Assembly: GCA_032622095.1 (NCBI GenBank)
Contig: CP136064.1
Span: 48,244,073-48,308,072 of the forward strand
Direction of reading: 5' to 3'
Length of the DNA stretch: 64,000 bases
Source of the DNA: Siphonodentalium dalli
Taxonomy: Eukaryota > Mollusca > Scaphopoda > Gadilida > Siphonodentaliidae
The translations under genes were made by a program, and so were the position numbers. Each line of letters opens with the position of its first letter. Positions within the stretch are counted from its first letter, which is position 1. This document shows positions 48,315 through 59,133 of this stretch, one piece after another. A model generated the notes under the pieces. It saw only the letters and a program-made list of their open reading frames with translations, was not told where the DNA came from and did no database searches.

Positions 48315-48717
48315 CTGGTCGTGGTTTTTCCACCACTGGTTCAGTAGTCGGCGCCTCACGTTGTTCTCGGGGGACAGTGATGGGAGTGAACTCTGTCTCA
48401 CCATCCCACGGTGCCATTATCTCGCCTGGTTTGACTCCAACAGCAGACGTCCGATTCTGTATTCTCTCCCATCTGACTACGAACCGCCTGTCCTCCGTTA
48501 CGACAATCCATTTCCACTCGAAAATTGACGCGACTGGGACAGTGATCTTCGCCGACCAGTTTCCTCGGACATTTGGACTTTCATCTGCGATAACACATCG
48601 ATCGTGGTTCCAGGACCCGATTTGTGCGATGGACCCGGTTATAGCAAGTCGATGACAAGGGTCTTGGACCGCGTAGCGAGTTTTGAAAACAATCGCTACA
48701 TGGCGATTGGAATTCAT
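48315..48717 (-). CDS. CBM20 (starch/glycogen-binding) domain exon, copy 2
   Basis: Counterpart of 26,313-26,718 with start ATG 48,715-48,717. The domain is identical in amino-acid sequence to copy 1: only one silent change was seen, plus loss of one Val codon in the Pro/Glu linker after the domain (VVVEK to VVEK). Donor CCAG|GTATGT, phase 1, matching the acceptor at 36,250. The conservation contrasts with the five replacements in the tail exon. Confidence 0.85.
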
Positions 48718-48846
48718 TCGTCTGAGACTTTCATATCTTGGATCTAATGGGACGGGCGAAGCGAACGACGGTGTCACCTTTCAAGCATATCGTGTCGAGT
48801 CTCCAATGCTGCAAGTAAATTTGTTAAACATAGAACATCTCTTTAA

Positions 48847-49344
48847 AGGTACGGTTGGCCTTGGCGGTGGGTATCCTGTGAAAATATTTCCACCCGTCAA
48901 AGACCGCCACAAACAGAAAGAACATCAAAATGTAGACAGACTTTGTCCGTATATAAATAAGAAATATCGCATAAACAGTATGTAATTCTCATATGTTTAA
49001 CCATTGTTATGTAAACAAAAGCATAAAAAGTTACTTTTCTTGTGTTTGTTTATATTATGATGGTAAACATAAAGAGCGTTCTTTGTTGGTGAATTCCTGA
49101 TATGGAACTAATAAAGAGCGTTTATGCCATTTGTGTGTGATTAACCAGTAGCATTGTGCTGTCCTCTGTAACCCAATCAGGCTCTTGCTTATGTAAAATA
49201 TAGTAGGTATTTATGATAACATGCTGTTTACGCGATGGTCATGCATGGTATATATGAACGAAACTGTATGCGTTTTAATGTTTTTCTGTTTACGGTGTTT
49301 GGAACAAATATGAATATTTTCGACAACTAAGGCCTCACGTGCCT
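48847..49344. mobile_element. AGGTACGG-family TTAA MITE, copy-2 insertion
   Basis: 498 bp with TTAA at 48,843-48,846 and 49,345-49,348. The 8 bases AGGCCCAT and a second TTAA (49,357-49,360) follow, whereas in copy 1 they precede the element. By shared variants it is closer to the member at 8,180 than to the one at 26,860. Confidence 0.9.
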
Positions 49345-49360
49345 TTAAAGGCCCATTTAA

Positions 49361-49608
49361 TTTTCGAATGCCCAGATAACATTATATACAACATATTCCA
49401 TATCATAAACCAATTGAAAGAGGAAGCTCCAGAACATATTATCAAATTATCTGGTCGAATAAACTGTGAACATATGTTGTTTTGCCGAGGTACCGACGTG
49501 TGTTCTGTGCTTAATTAAAAAAAAATTTATATATATATATATATATTCTTCCAAATGGTATATAAGATGTGAATATGTTGTATATAATGTGATCTGGACA
49601 TTCGAAAA
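49361..49608. mobile_element. TTTTCGAATG-family TTAA palindromic MITE, copy 2
   Basis: Allelic counterpart of 27,358-27,605, same TTAA flanks (49,357-49,360; 49,609-49,612), differing mainly in the length of the TA run. Confidence 0.8.
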
Positions 49609-49612
49609 TTAA

Positions 49613-51963
49613 GTGGAACCAAATCGCTATCAATTGTCAAAAGGTATCACCAACCCGGATCAATGGTTTAAAAAATGTATCATATCCTCCTTCAGATGAA
49701 TGTATTTGTCGCCCAGTTCAATGATGCTATCCACTATTCAAAACATACTTTCATAAAGCGGAGTGATCCCTGAATGGGACAACGACCATAGCTTGCTCTC
49801 ACTCCGTTACATTTAATGTAAATTCCAGCTCATTTCCGATTTTACCATAAATAATAGACACTGTTTTATGTTAATAGGTATAGTTCGTTTGAGACACAAT
49901 TATCCGCCATTGACGGCGTGTGTCAACAGAAAATATATTTTGAGTCACCTTAAAGTGTTCTATATACCCTAATATAGTACAGTGCTGTTCGCAAAAACAA
50001 AATTCCGCGATAAAGTTTGCGTATCCCACCACTTTCGCGTGTCAAAGCCGCGGTCGACGCCGAATGAGATGTCACCAAACCGGAGTTCGGATGTCAAAGA
50101 CGCGGATTATATATTTCACATTTTGACTGTTTCTCAGGTAAATTAGCACTGATAAGGACTCAATACCAGTACTTGGATAATATCTTGGCTTGCAATCCAT
50201 CGCGGCGTTGCATCAGATATTACCTCTCAGGCGAAATTATGCAGATGAAGGATGTGCGTCACGCATTCCAATGAATCTATTTTCAACTATTTTATATTTA
50301 AAATATATTAAGTCATATCCAATTAAGAGCTATCAATTGCGTCAGTTATTCACTTGTATGTTTATGACGGTGATGTGGTCCATATAGAATGCAGCGCGAC
50401 TAAGAGTTCCACAAATCATTCGAGAAGCTGCATGCTTCCGCTAATTTGAATTGGTGCACAGAGGAAAAGTTGTGGAATGGCAAGCACTTCAGGACGTGAG
50501 ACAGTACAAGTTTGAAAATATCCATTATCGTTCGGACAGGCCTGCACATGGAATGTGTTCGTTATTGCTGCGTGCATGTGTTGGGATGGGGTCCGTGTGC
50601 ATGATGAGGGCGTATATATTCGTGTATGTTTGTTTGTGTTTTAAATTCCTGTCAAATATAGTAGGCAATGTTTTCAATATTATAGGCCCGGGACTGCACA
50701 TAGAATGGAAACATTAAAACAGTGTAAATCAAGAGTGGACAGGGGCGTGGCTACAGTTGGTTTCCATGCACCTAATTAGTCTTTTAATGCCCCCCCCCCC
50801 GTTCGGGAAGTTCCAATTGCATTCTTTGTCAGGTTGGAGTTTCCATAGAGTTTTCAACCGATGACCATTTCAGTTCACAAATTTGACGGACATTCTCTAA
50901 ATATTCGGCTTTTGGTCTGAAAACAACAATTTTCACTATAAATATATACTGTTTGGAAAATCAGACTATTAGAACAATTTGAACCTATTTCTAGTCTGAA
51001 GTTTCCAAATGAAGTTGTGTTGGGCAAGAATGTCCATGTGTGGAAAGTGTCGACCAGGGTATGCGGGCTTGACACCAAGACACCGCTGCCACATCCATGT
51101 AAGTGCATTGGGTGGATGAATTACCCAACTAAGATAACATATTTATGAGCTTCGGATGTAGCCCGGTATATGTTCGTGGATAGAGAACATATACATATTT
51201 TCTTGCGAAGTTTTGTATTAGAATTATCATTGCAAATTGTTCACTTGATTGACTGCACGCCCTATTGGCTAGATTGGTTTCAGTTTAATTTAATATCCAT
51301 TCATAATATATGTGTATACTATATTTCGAAAATGTTATGGATTCATATTTCAGATGAGATTCATAGTCCAGCTGCATGGTCAGTCTCAGATTAACACGAA
51401 ACCACCCGATACGGGCCTACATTATATTGTAGCAAAGGAAAATTGTTATGAAATACCTTCAGTACAGAGCCCGGATAGTGAACATTGCTAATTTCAATTT
51501 TTCAAATAACTCCGTTATTTCGTCAATTATTACTGTTACTTGTTTGTTGTAGTGAAGAAATTTTGACATGCCATTTGCATGCAATATTAGCCCGTGCTTA
51601 CTTGTTTGGTTGTAGTGGAGCAGTTTTGGCATACCATAGTGTAATATTGGCACGTAATATTAGCCTGTACCAAATGCTAATTTTGTTAAAGGTACTCAAT
51701 AAGATCACTGGGTCTCCATATCATCATGATACAACATTTATTCAAAATACGCTTTAGTTACCACTGCCACAAGGACTATTGGCAAGGATTTCTGACATGA
51801 TCTTAGTTCTTATGCTTTAGGATTAAAATTGTCTCTCTCTGGCTCAGTTCATATTTTTCTTATCAATAACGAAAGAATTACCATTATTGCAAACTTGTGG
51901 TGGTCAAAATAAGATAATAGGTGACTAAATATAGTTCCGACGATACGTAAAAATAGATGTATC
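49613..51963. other. upstream region of the CBM20 gene, copy 2
   Basis: Counterpart of 27,610-29,938, no exon found. Poly-C run of 11 at 50,790 (16 in copy 1). A small rearranged stretch near 51,143-51,190 is absent from copy 1. Confidence 0.5.
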
Positions 51964-53420
51964 GGTCCGCAAAGTACCATCCTCGTGGCAGTATTCTATC
52001 GCAGTGATAACGGAGATGGCGCTGCATGGAGTTTGATATATTTACTGCACAGAAGATCCGGTGTTAGTGACATCTTGATCCGCGACTTTGACATCTATCT
52101 GGGACGACAGTGGTCCTATATGTAGGAACCATTACGTCGGACGTCATTATATTGCCGGTGTTGTGATGGTTCGGGAATGATTTCTTTTTATTAGTTGGTG
52201 TACTAGAACCGTAGCATTTGGACAAAATCACGCAAAAATATTATTGATATCTTGAATGCATTAACTATCCTGAGTGAGCAGAGGCTGCCGAAAGCTGAAA
52301 CTTTAGATAGCAATTAACTTGGTAATAGCGAGTTATCGTGTAATTATCAACATGTATGATCACTGAAATCAAGCCATGTAAATATAATTCGTTTGTTTTG
52401 GGAGGAAGCTATAATATATACACGGTGGGGAATCACGTGGTTTCGAGTTGATGAGTATCACGCATTCAAAATGACCGAGGCGATCTAAAACGCGACCAGA
52501 AGCGAGGAAAAAGGTAATAAACTAAGATATTATACAGTTGTCGCCCGCGATTGAGTGAGACAGGGGGATTTGTCGCCCGCTCGAGACCTGTAATGTCACC
52601 CGAGGGCCGCCAACAAGGTTGACAACTGTTTTATTATCTGATAAAGGAGTACACATGCACGAACCTCCTTACTGACAGACCTAAGCGCGCGCGTATATTC
52701 TTTAATCCAGTTCGAAGCAGGGGGGGGGGGGGGGGGTCAGGAAAAAAATTATGGATACAAGGTGGAAATTTTAGTGTTTTTCAGTTTTGGGGACCCACCA
52801 CCCCGGGAGCGTAAGTTTTCCCCACCCAGGTCTGGGACACCCACCGGGACCGTAAGTTTTTTCCACCCAGGTCTGGGACACCCACCCCAAAAATTGATGA
52901 AAATCTTGTAAATTCTACTAAATAATGTGTTGTTGACAGGGCAAGGGTCTCTCATTGTGTCTGCACCGGAACTGAGAGAACACTGATCAAGTACACCCAC
53001 ACAAAATAAACAAAGAAAGCACATGGCTGAAAAATATGCCAACAAAACCTTTAAAAACCCAAATATTTATGGTTATAAAGGTAAAATATCCACTTTAACA
53101 TGATAGTTGTGTCCCTTATTAGCAGTATGTTAAAATATGTGCATGTGTAAAGTAAAAACACCATCAATTTGATTAAATAAACACAGTTCCAGTCCTCTCC
53201 ATGTGGGAAATCACTGGTGAGCAATGAGGAGCTCCCCTTAAAATCATTCTAGGCGAGTGGCGAGTAGCTCTCCTACAAAATGTCGAAGCGAGTAGTATCC
53301 CAGCAGGAGATACCGAAGGCATCTCCCGAAGGCCTGAGGGGGGAAGAGTACGGGAGGGGGTCAGGGGGCCTCCCCCGGAAAATTATGAAAATTAGATACT
53401 CTGAGATTGAATCTGGAACC
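51964..53420. other. single-copy flank, repeats only
   Basis: First sequence beyond the duplicated locus. Contents: left partner of a 53 bp inverted pair at 52,421-52,473; a short inverted pair (52,512-52,542 / 52,621-52,647) around a GC-rich patch; an 18-base poly-G near 52,720; a ~50 bp tandem (GTAAGTTTTTTCCACCCAGG, GTCTGGGACACCCACC) at 52,790-52,900; and a CGAAGGC/GGGGGCCTCCCCCGG dispersed repeat at 53,215-53,390. No gene supported. Confidence 0.5.
52421..52473. repeat. inverted-pair partner (with 54,792-54,845)
   Basis: CACGGTGGGGAATCACGTGG through CACGCATTCAAAATG. The partner is in reverse orientation 2.3 kb away with one extra base and two mismatches. The short peptide frame across it differs between partners, and only the distal partner has a donor-like GTGAGT. 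Confidence 0.75.
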
Positions 53421-55985
53421 TTTTAATGCTCCAATCAGTGAACAACACGTTATTATGTGACTTAAGTCACTTTAGTCATGTATCGACATCGACCATGTAC
53501 TTCGACCACGTGGTCACTGTATTTATCGTTTATTCAATATCTTGACTGATATCATTAATATAAACAAATGAGGCCAACGGTTTTTCGACAGCAAATCAAT
53601 CTAATGGGTCATACATTACCGGTATTTATTTAAAAGTACTAGGGTTTCCAGTGGGATTTCAAGGAATGAGGGAACCAAGAACTTTTAAGCAATATGAATT
53701 TCTATGTTAGAGGATACCTGCGTGTATAATAAGTTTTAAAAGCCATGATAAACTATGAGAACAGATGAGAATGGATTTTTTTTTTCATTGCAATTTTTTT
53801 CCTCGACCAAAACCGGACCCATGCACCCCATGGTTCAACTGTTAAAGGGAGAAATTGTGGACCAAAAAAATAAATATAGAGCCCCCCTCATTTGTATAAG
53901 GCTATAGCATGCACTACTATATGAATCTGATTGTTTCAATTAATTTTGAAGCTGTAATTTGTCTTAGAAATGATTTTGGAAAAAATTGCATGACATCAGA
54001 AAAAATCTGCATTCCGGGCTCGGGGACACCCACCCACCCGGTCCTTGTATCCTGTAATTTTTTTCCGACCCCCCCCCCCCCCCCTGTTCGAAGAGTTAAT
54101 TTTATGTTGGAATCCCCGCTTTTTAGAAAATTCACAATTCAATAGTTTGTATCAATTACATCATTTGCGCAGCTATTATCCGGTCAGTTTGCTGGTCGCA
54201 TGGTGTGAATCGGTTCACGGAAAGAGGAGCAAAGCAATTTCGAAGTAGTGAAATGTTCGGTTTCGTTTTAAATGAGCGCTAAGATGCAGCAAGACGTGTT
54301 AATTTCGAGAACGCTAAAATGTGACACGAACCCGTTGTAGTGGTGCAAAAAGAAACTGACAACTGTTACAGACTGTTATGCAACATAATGGTATTCTTGA
54401 TCATTCTTGTGAAGTCTGAGGAATGTACAGCGAAAAGGAAATTGTCAATTGATAACAGTAAAGAGTGGCTATTCTTTAGAGAAAGAAACGTATTTATAAC
54501 GTGTGTGCAATTGTCTGCATCACATACCAACAGCATAATATAAGTTTAACTATTTGTTCCACGGTATTTACTATTTAGTATTGATATAAAAATATCCAAT
54601 AGGAAGTGTGGACTGGTGTATTCCACGCACCTCCGAATGGCAACTTTGGTCAGAATGTTATAGAAAACCACTGAGTATTTCCGAACAAATGAGGTACCAA
54701 ATTGTTTCAACAATAAAATAACATATGCTCGTAACAGTCAAACTGCTGTTTTCTGTCAGTTCCTCGTATATTATGTTTTTGTGCGTTTATACATTTTGAA
54801 TGCGTGGTACTCACCAACCTCGAAACCACGTGATTCCCCACCGTGATATAGTGTGAAACGCATTCAGGAGACGAAAAAGTATACCTGCGTTGTTCTGTAA
54901 AATAGCTGATAGCTGCATACAAACTATATCCCGATATGGGTTGATATTTTGGAGCAAAAGCCTCATAACCACAACTTGGGTGTGTTATGGTTCTATTTAA
55001 AGTCAATATACGATTATACCTGAACCACCACAAACCGGCAATAGAATGACTTCCGATGTAAAAGTTCCTTTACACATGCAGTGAAATCGCGCACATATTG
55101 AGAATGACACGGGTTTTTAAAATCCTATGCTTCATTGGCATATTCAGCTATTTACCTGCAAATTGTCGGCAGCGTTGAAACGGTGAATATGCTTTATGGG
55201 TGCAAAGCTGTCCACTAGAGAACCAAGTGCTCATATAGGTGGTTATATACCAAATTCCATACCCACGTGCGTACAGCGTGGTCGTTTTGGCGCGACCTCG
55301 ACCGCTGTATACACGTGATTATTGGATCTATTGCCATGGCTTTTAACAGCTGATAATATATACAGAGCGGAGAACCAAAAAATATCACGAGAACGATTCA
55401 CTATCCGTGATCGTGAAAAACGCACATTGATGAGCTTTCATCGAACACACAATTATGCGTTATATAATTAGCACTGTACCTCTCATGGCGAAGCTTGGTC
55501 CATATCCATCGCTCGATTCATAAACTGATCTCGAAAGTAGACGCGATGGCTACTGAAGCACTCAAAAATAATCAAGTTGTTTACGGCGCTCCATACTCGC
55601 CGGTTTCACGGCCTTCACCTTCGGGAATTTAACGACCTTGACACAATATAGAATACACTTACTCCAATTGAAATAAGTACGTATACATTTCTATGTCTGG
55701 TGTATAAAGATGCGCAACAAATCAACGCAGTACATACTAGCATGCATGACATTTAATTGTTTGTTGGTTGCAAAAAGCCAGATAGTTAACCATGCTGACA
55801 TTTGGCATGTGAACGTGAGTAATTTATCCGATCCATGGCGACACCATCGTCCCCGATATCGATTGAGTAAACTCGCATGATTGGTCAATCGATAATCAAA
55901 TCTGGGCTGATAGTAGAATCATATGGCGATCTGGGACGGTTTCCAGATCCAATTGTCTGCGTCGCGCAACGCGTTCCAGGAATGG
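53421..55985. other. unassigned sequence
   Basis: No exon could be supported. A GGGGACACCCACCC / poly-C repeat end lies at 54,010-54,090. The 108-codon minus frame at 54,707-55,033 contains an acceptor-like site and the right inverted-pair partner but no recognisable domain. Confidence 0.45.
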
Positions 55986-56009
55986 GTAAAATTGTTGCGC
56001 AATATGTAC

Positions 56010-56520
56010 AATCAGAGACGTGGCGACAGGGGGAGGGGGTTTGGTGTGTCTCACCCCCCCCCCCAACTTTGGTCAAAATTTTCAACAGTTGGAAATTTCA
56101 TACCTGCCAAAACATTAGTTGGAAATTTTAGACCAACAATAGGTTCAAAATGTTCTTGTAGTTTGATTATAGAACAATTTATTGGGGGAATTTATTGTTT
56201 TTGGACCAATATTTGCATATGTTCCTATTTTTAGTCAAAACTGTGGACAGAAATGGTCATCAGTTGGAAATTTTCCAACCTTAGGGGGGGGGGGGTGACA
56301 GGTTGGAAATTTCCAACACTTGGAAAGCTAATTGTGTCCTGGTCCCTCCCCCGTGGCCAGTCAAAAACTTCTAGTTAATTTAAGAAAACAATATTGTCAT
56401 ACATTTGGTGAACATTGTCATTGGAATTGTCATCAGTTGGAAATTTTCCAACCTATAAGTGGGGGTGTAAGGTTTGAAATTTCCAACAGTAGGAAGGCTT
56501 GAGGCTAGTCTAGATGTTAG
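56010..56520. repeat. TTGGAAATTTCC-family copy
   Basis: Nearly full-length representative: begins AGAGACGTGGCGACAGGGGG, GTGTCTCACCCCC, then repeated AGTTGGAAATTT blocks, AGGTTCAAAATGTTCTTGTA, a poly-G at 56,286, and GGAAGGCTTGAGGCTAGTC near the end. Confidence 0.7.
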
Positions 56521-56871
56521 CATTTTGCGATTTACACACTAAATACACGGGGGTCAATGTTGGAAGGTTGAGAATTCCGTAGGTTAAATTGGTCTCTCAC
56601 GGGGAACAAATTGCCTATCCTGGGGTGCACACTAAACATTGCGGGTTTAAGATTCGAGGGTAAGTTAATTGGAGACTTGATTCCATAGTTTTGCGTGGCA
56701 ACGAGGGGTCGTTTTAAATCTCACTGAGACTCATTTGAACTCTCCCGGGAGATATTACTTAATTGGAGGAACGAGATGTGGAATTTGGGGGGTTCCGCAA
56801 AAACGGTGCTAATCTCATTGGTGCACGTGATATATTTGGAGACTCGCTTTCAGATTCACATTTTATAGATC
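56521..56871 (+). promoter_or_regulatory. sequence upstream of the SAM-like first exon
   Basis: No boundary or start site can be fixed. A CACGTG E-box at about 56,824 and a TATATTT at about 56,831 precede the ATG by 40-50 bases, which would give a very short 5' UTR. Low-confidence promoter. Confidence 0.3.
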
Positions 56872-56953
56872 ATGGCGGACGATTTTGTCTCCGGAAAATT
56901 GGTTGAATGGGGCCTCTCCGCCCTCTCGGCGGACCTGCAACAACGATTTAGTG
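56872..56953 (+). CDS. first coding exon of a SAM-like-domain protein (partial)
   Basis: ATCATGG start followed by 27 codons reading MADDFVSGKLVEWGLSALSA then DLQQRF, ending AGTG|GTAAGT, a perfect donor, phase 1. The pattern (short acidic start, then LVEWGL..L...F) is that of the first helix of SAM-like domains common at the N-termini of invertebrate proteins. The local composition is GC-richer than the surroundings, as expected for an exon. No following exon was recognised: an acceptor-like TTCTTGTTCAG at 57,500 keeps phase but meets a stop after 12 codons. Function unknown; the full gene probably extends beyond the window. Confidence 0.5.
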
Positions 56954-58064
56954 GTAAGTATTTTTTGTATCCATGTAGGTAACACAGATAACGAAACTTG
57001 AACTGTGTTTGTTATTGCATGATGGCCATGCAAATGTTTCAAAAATCAAATTGAGAGCATGTGTGTAGTTAACAGTCTAAAAATAGAATGTGTCGATCGA
57101 ACACATTTGTGATCGAGGTGAGACGACTTAAAATAACTCGGAATTAGGAAAATGTTGCATTCCACAATGACAATGTCATGTTGCAATATTGCCTTGACAC
57201 ATTTCTGGGACTGCACCATATTCATAATTCATATAAAATTCAAGACAATAAACTATAAATTATCTCTGTAGAAATTAGAATCTTCACAATCAAATCGTTT
57301 CGTTTTTTCCTCGTTTTGCATCTGTCGCCGTGGAAACGCAATACTTCACTTTTCACCACAACAAAAAAACCCCGCAAATTTCTACTATATACACGATAAG
57401 AAGAAGAATAGACTATATATATATCGATAATGTATTGGAACATGTATCAATAACACTTTATAGCAGGCAGCTAATTTTGGCTTGACATTTTCTTGTTCAG
57501 GTGATTTAGATCTACTGATTATTATTACCACTTTATAGGGCGTTCTCTAGTCTAGGCCATTGATAATGTTTTTCGGGGCGTTCCAAATAGCGTATTGTTA
57601 CCAAAACAGCGGGCCGCGGGCCGATAATGAGAAGCCTAGTTCAATATCGGCCCGCCGCCCGGAAACTATAGATCTCGTTTATTATCGTGAGAGTTACGTC
57701 CCTTCAACTTCCGATTATTATATGGCGTGTTTATTTCAAGAAAATAATGGGAAGATGTATCCGATTTCCTCGACACAAAAGTGGTTTTATGATTGGAATT
57801 CACGCCATACGATTGAATTATTGTATCAAGCGTAAGTATGCATTGATACTTTTAGCTGTCAACCTCTCATTGGTTGTTACGCGTCTCCAATGCTGGGTTT
57901 TCCCCTGTCCTATTTTCGAGACTCCGTCAGTCCGTGTCAGCTGACAAGTCAAATGATATCAAACTTAAATGTTCTTGAAAATATTTCTCTCTTAATCTAC
58001 CGGTACTTCATTATTCCACTAAATCCTCAAATGGGTCAAATGTCCAAAACTGTGGTAATAATAG
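56954..58064. other. putative first intron of the SAM-like gene
   Basis: No further exon recognised. A short GC-rich inverted repeat (GGGCCGCGGGCCGATA / ATCGGCCCGCCGCCC) lies at 57,606-57,660. The 91-codon frame at 57,560-57,835 runs through that repeat and is not called. Confidence 0.4.
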
Positions 58065-58250
58065 TAATAACATGATTTCATCGGGCATTATGGTTTATTA
58101 ACGGCCCTCTGGAATGATTAACAGCCCTCGGGCCTATTATCGTCCCTCGACTTCGTCTCGGGCCGCTAATAGGCCCTTGGGCTGTTAATCATTCCAGCCG
58201 GGCCGTTAATAAACCATAATTATAACGCCCTCAAAAATCATGTTATTGTT
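58065..58250. mobile_element. palindromic MITE
   Basis: Arms TAATAACATGATTT, GGTTTATTAACGGCCC, TGGAATGATTAACAGCCC and complements fold over the whole ~186 bp around a CTCGACTTCGTCTCGGG loop. The target duplication is obscured by TAA/TTA-rich flanks. Confidence 0.8.
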
Positions 58251-59133
58251 ATATTATTTTGTCATGTACACTGTACAGTACAGGTCGGGCAAACATCCAA
58301 AACGGTCTAGTACGTAGCTCGTTTTGTCTACTGTCGCCCGATTGAGCTACGTTTTTAATGTGATTTACACACCTTTTTGCGGATAGTCAGCTCAAGCAGT
58401 GAATGGAACTCGCCCCATTAATCTCTTGCTCGAGATGTTCCCTTTTGACCTATTTTAACTCACCAAACAAACAACGTTTTAGCAGCAACCTATTGATCAT
58501 ACTTCCGGGAATAGTTCCATCTTCGGTGATGAATATTGTATTACATTTCAAGGTATTCCTCATTGCACAAGAGTGTTATTAAACCATTATGACCAACATT
58601 GACCGCTGTAGAAAATTTTCACACAAAATTAGCGTCGCCGTGTCGACAAAAGGCATTGCAGTTGAGAGTGGCAGAGAATATGGTAGCCTATTTTCGATGC
58701 GCAAATTAGCGATTATAGCTAGTTTATATCGAAAAACAGTTGGTTTGAGGGTATAATATATACTGTAACTGAATACAGTTTGGTTAGCTGAATTCAGCTA
58801 TTGTAGCTGTATTCTCACATTTGCCAGAGTACCTGCTTATTGCTTGTAGAAAATTTAGCAAACAATCTTTACATGTACATATCGAAAGGCCAGACATCTT
58901 CGGGTTTCCGATTCTGAATTTTTTTTGTATTTGTGACTTACTGCATCATTATGCGCATAAAAGGCATTAATTGTCACTTGTTTTTCTTCTTCCATTCCAA
59001 AATATGACAGACCTGATATTGCACTGTCAATTGAATGTAGCAGAATGTCCATAAAAGCAATATTTGGTATTAAATACAACGTGATTGTTTTGGGCTGACT
59101 TTTGTAGTACATGTCCATCCGCGCGCTATAAGC
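58251..59133. other. unassigned sequence
   Basis: No gene seen. A short inverted motif series (CTGAATACAG, CTGAATTCAGC) at 58,770-58,825 looks like a decayed palindrome. Confidence 0.45.

Larger units (their letters stand above)
30065..51963. repeat. second copy of the duplicated locus (contig B)
   Basis: Collinear with 10,088-29,938 but about 2 kb longer, mainly from an AGGTACGG MITE (40,844-41,337), a second TIR element (42,173-44,049), a 100 bp foldback (47,939-48,038) and a 204 bp MITE (48,081-48,284). It lacks the 625 bp insertion of copy 1. The first 2.3 kb has many single-base indels relative to copy 1, as at poorly polished contig ends. The rest differs mostly by SNPs. Confidence 0.95.

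Noticed and set aside
30065-51963. True tandem gene duplication of the CBM20 gene
   Set aside because: Not excluded, but the fixed-size gap, the abrupt ends at that gap and the allele-like differences make an assembly artefact more likely.
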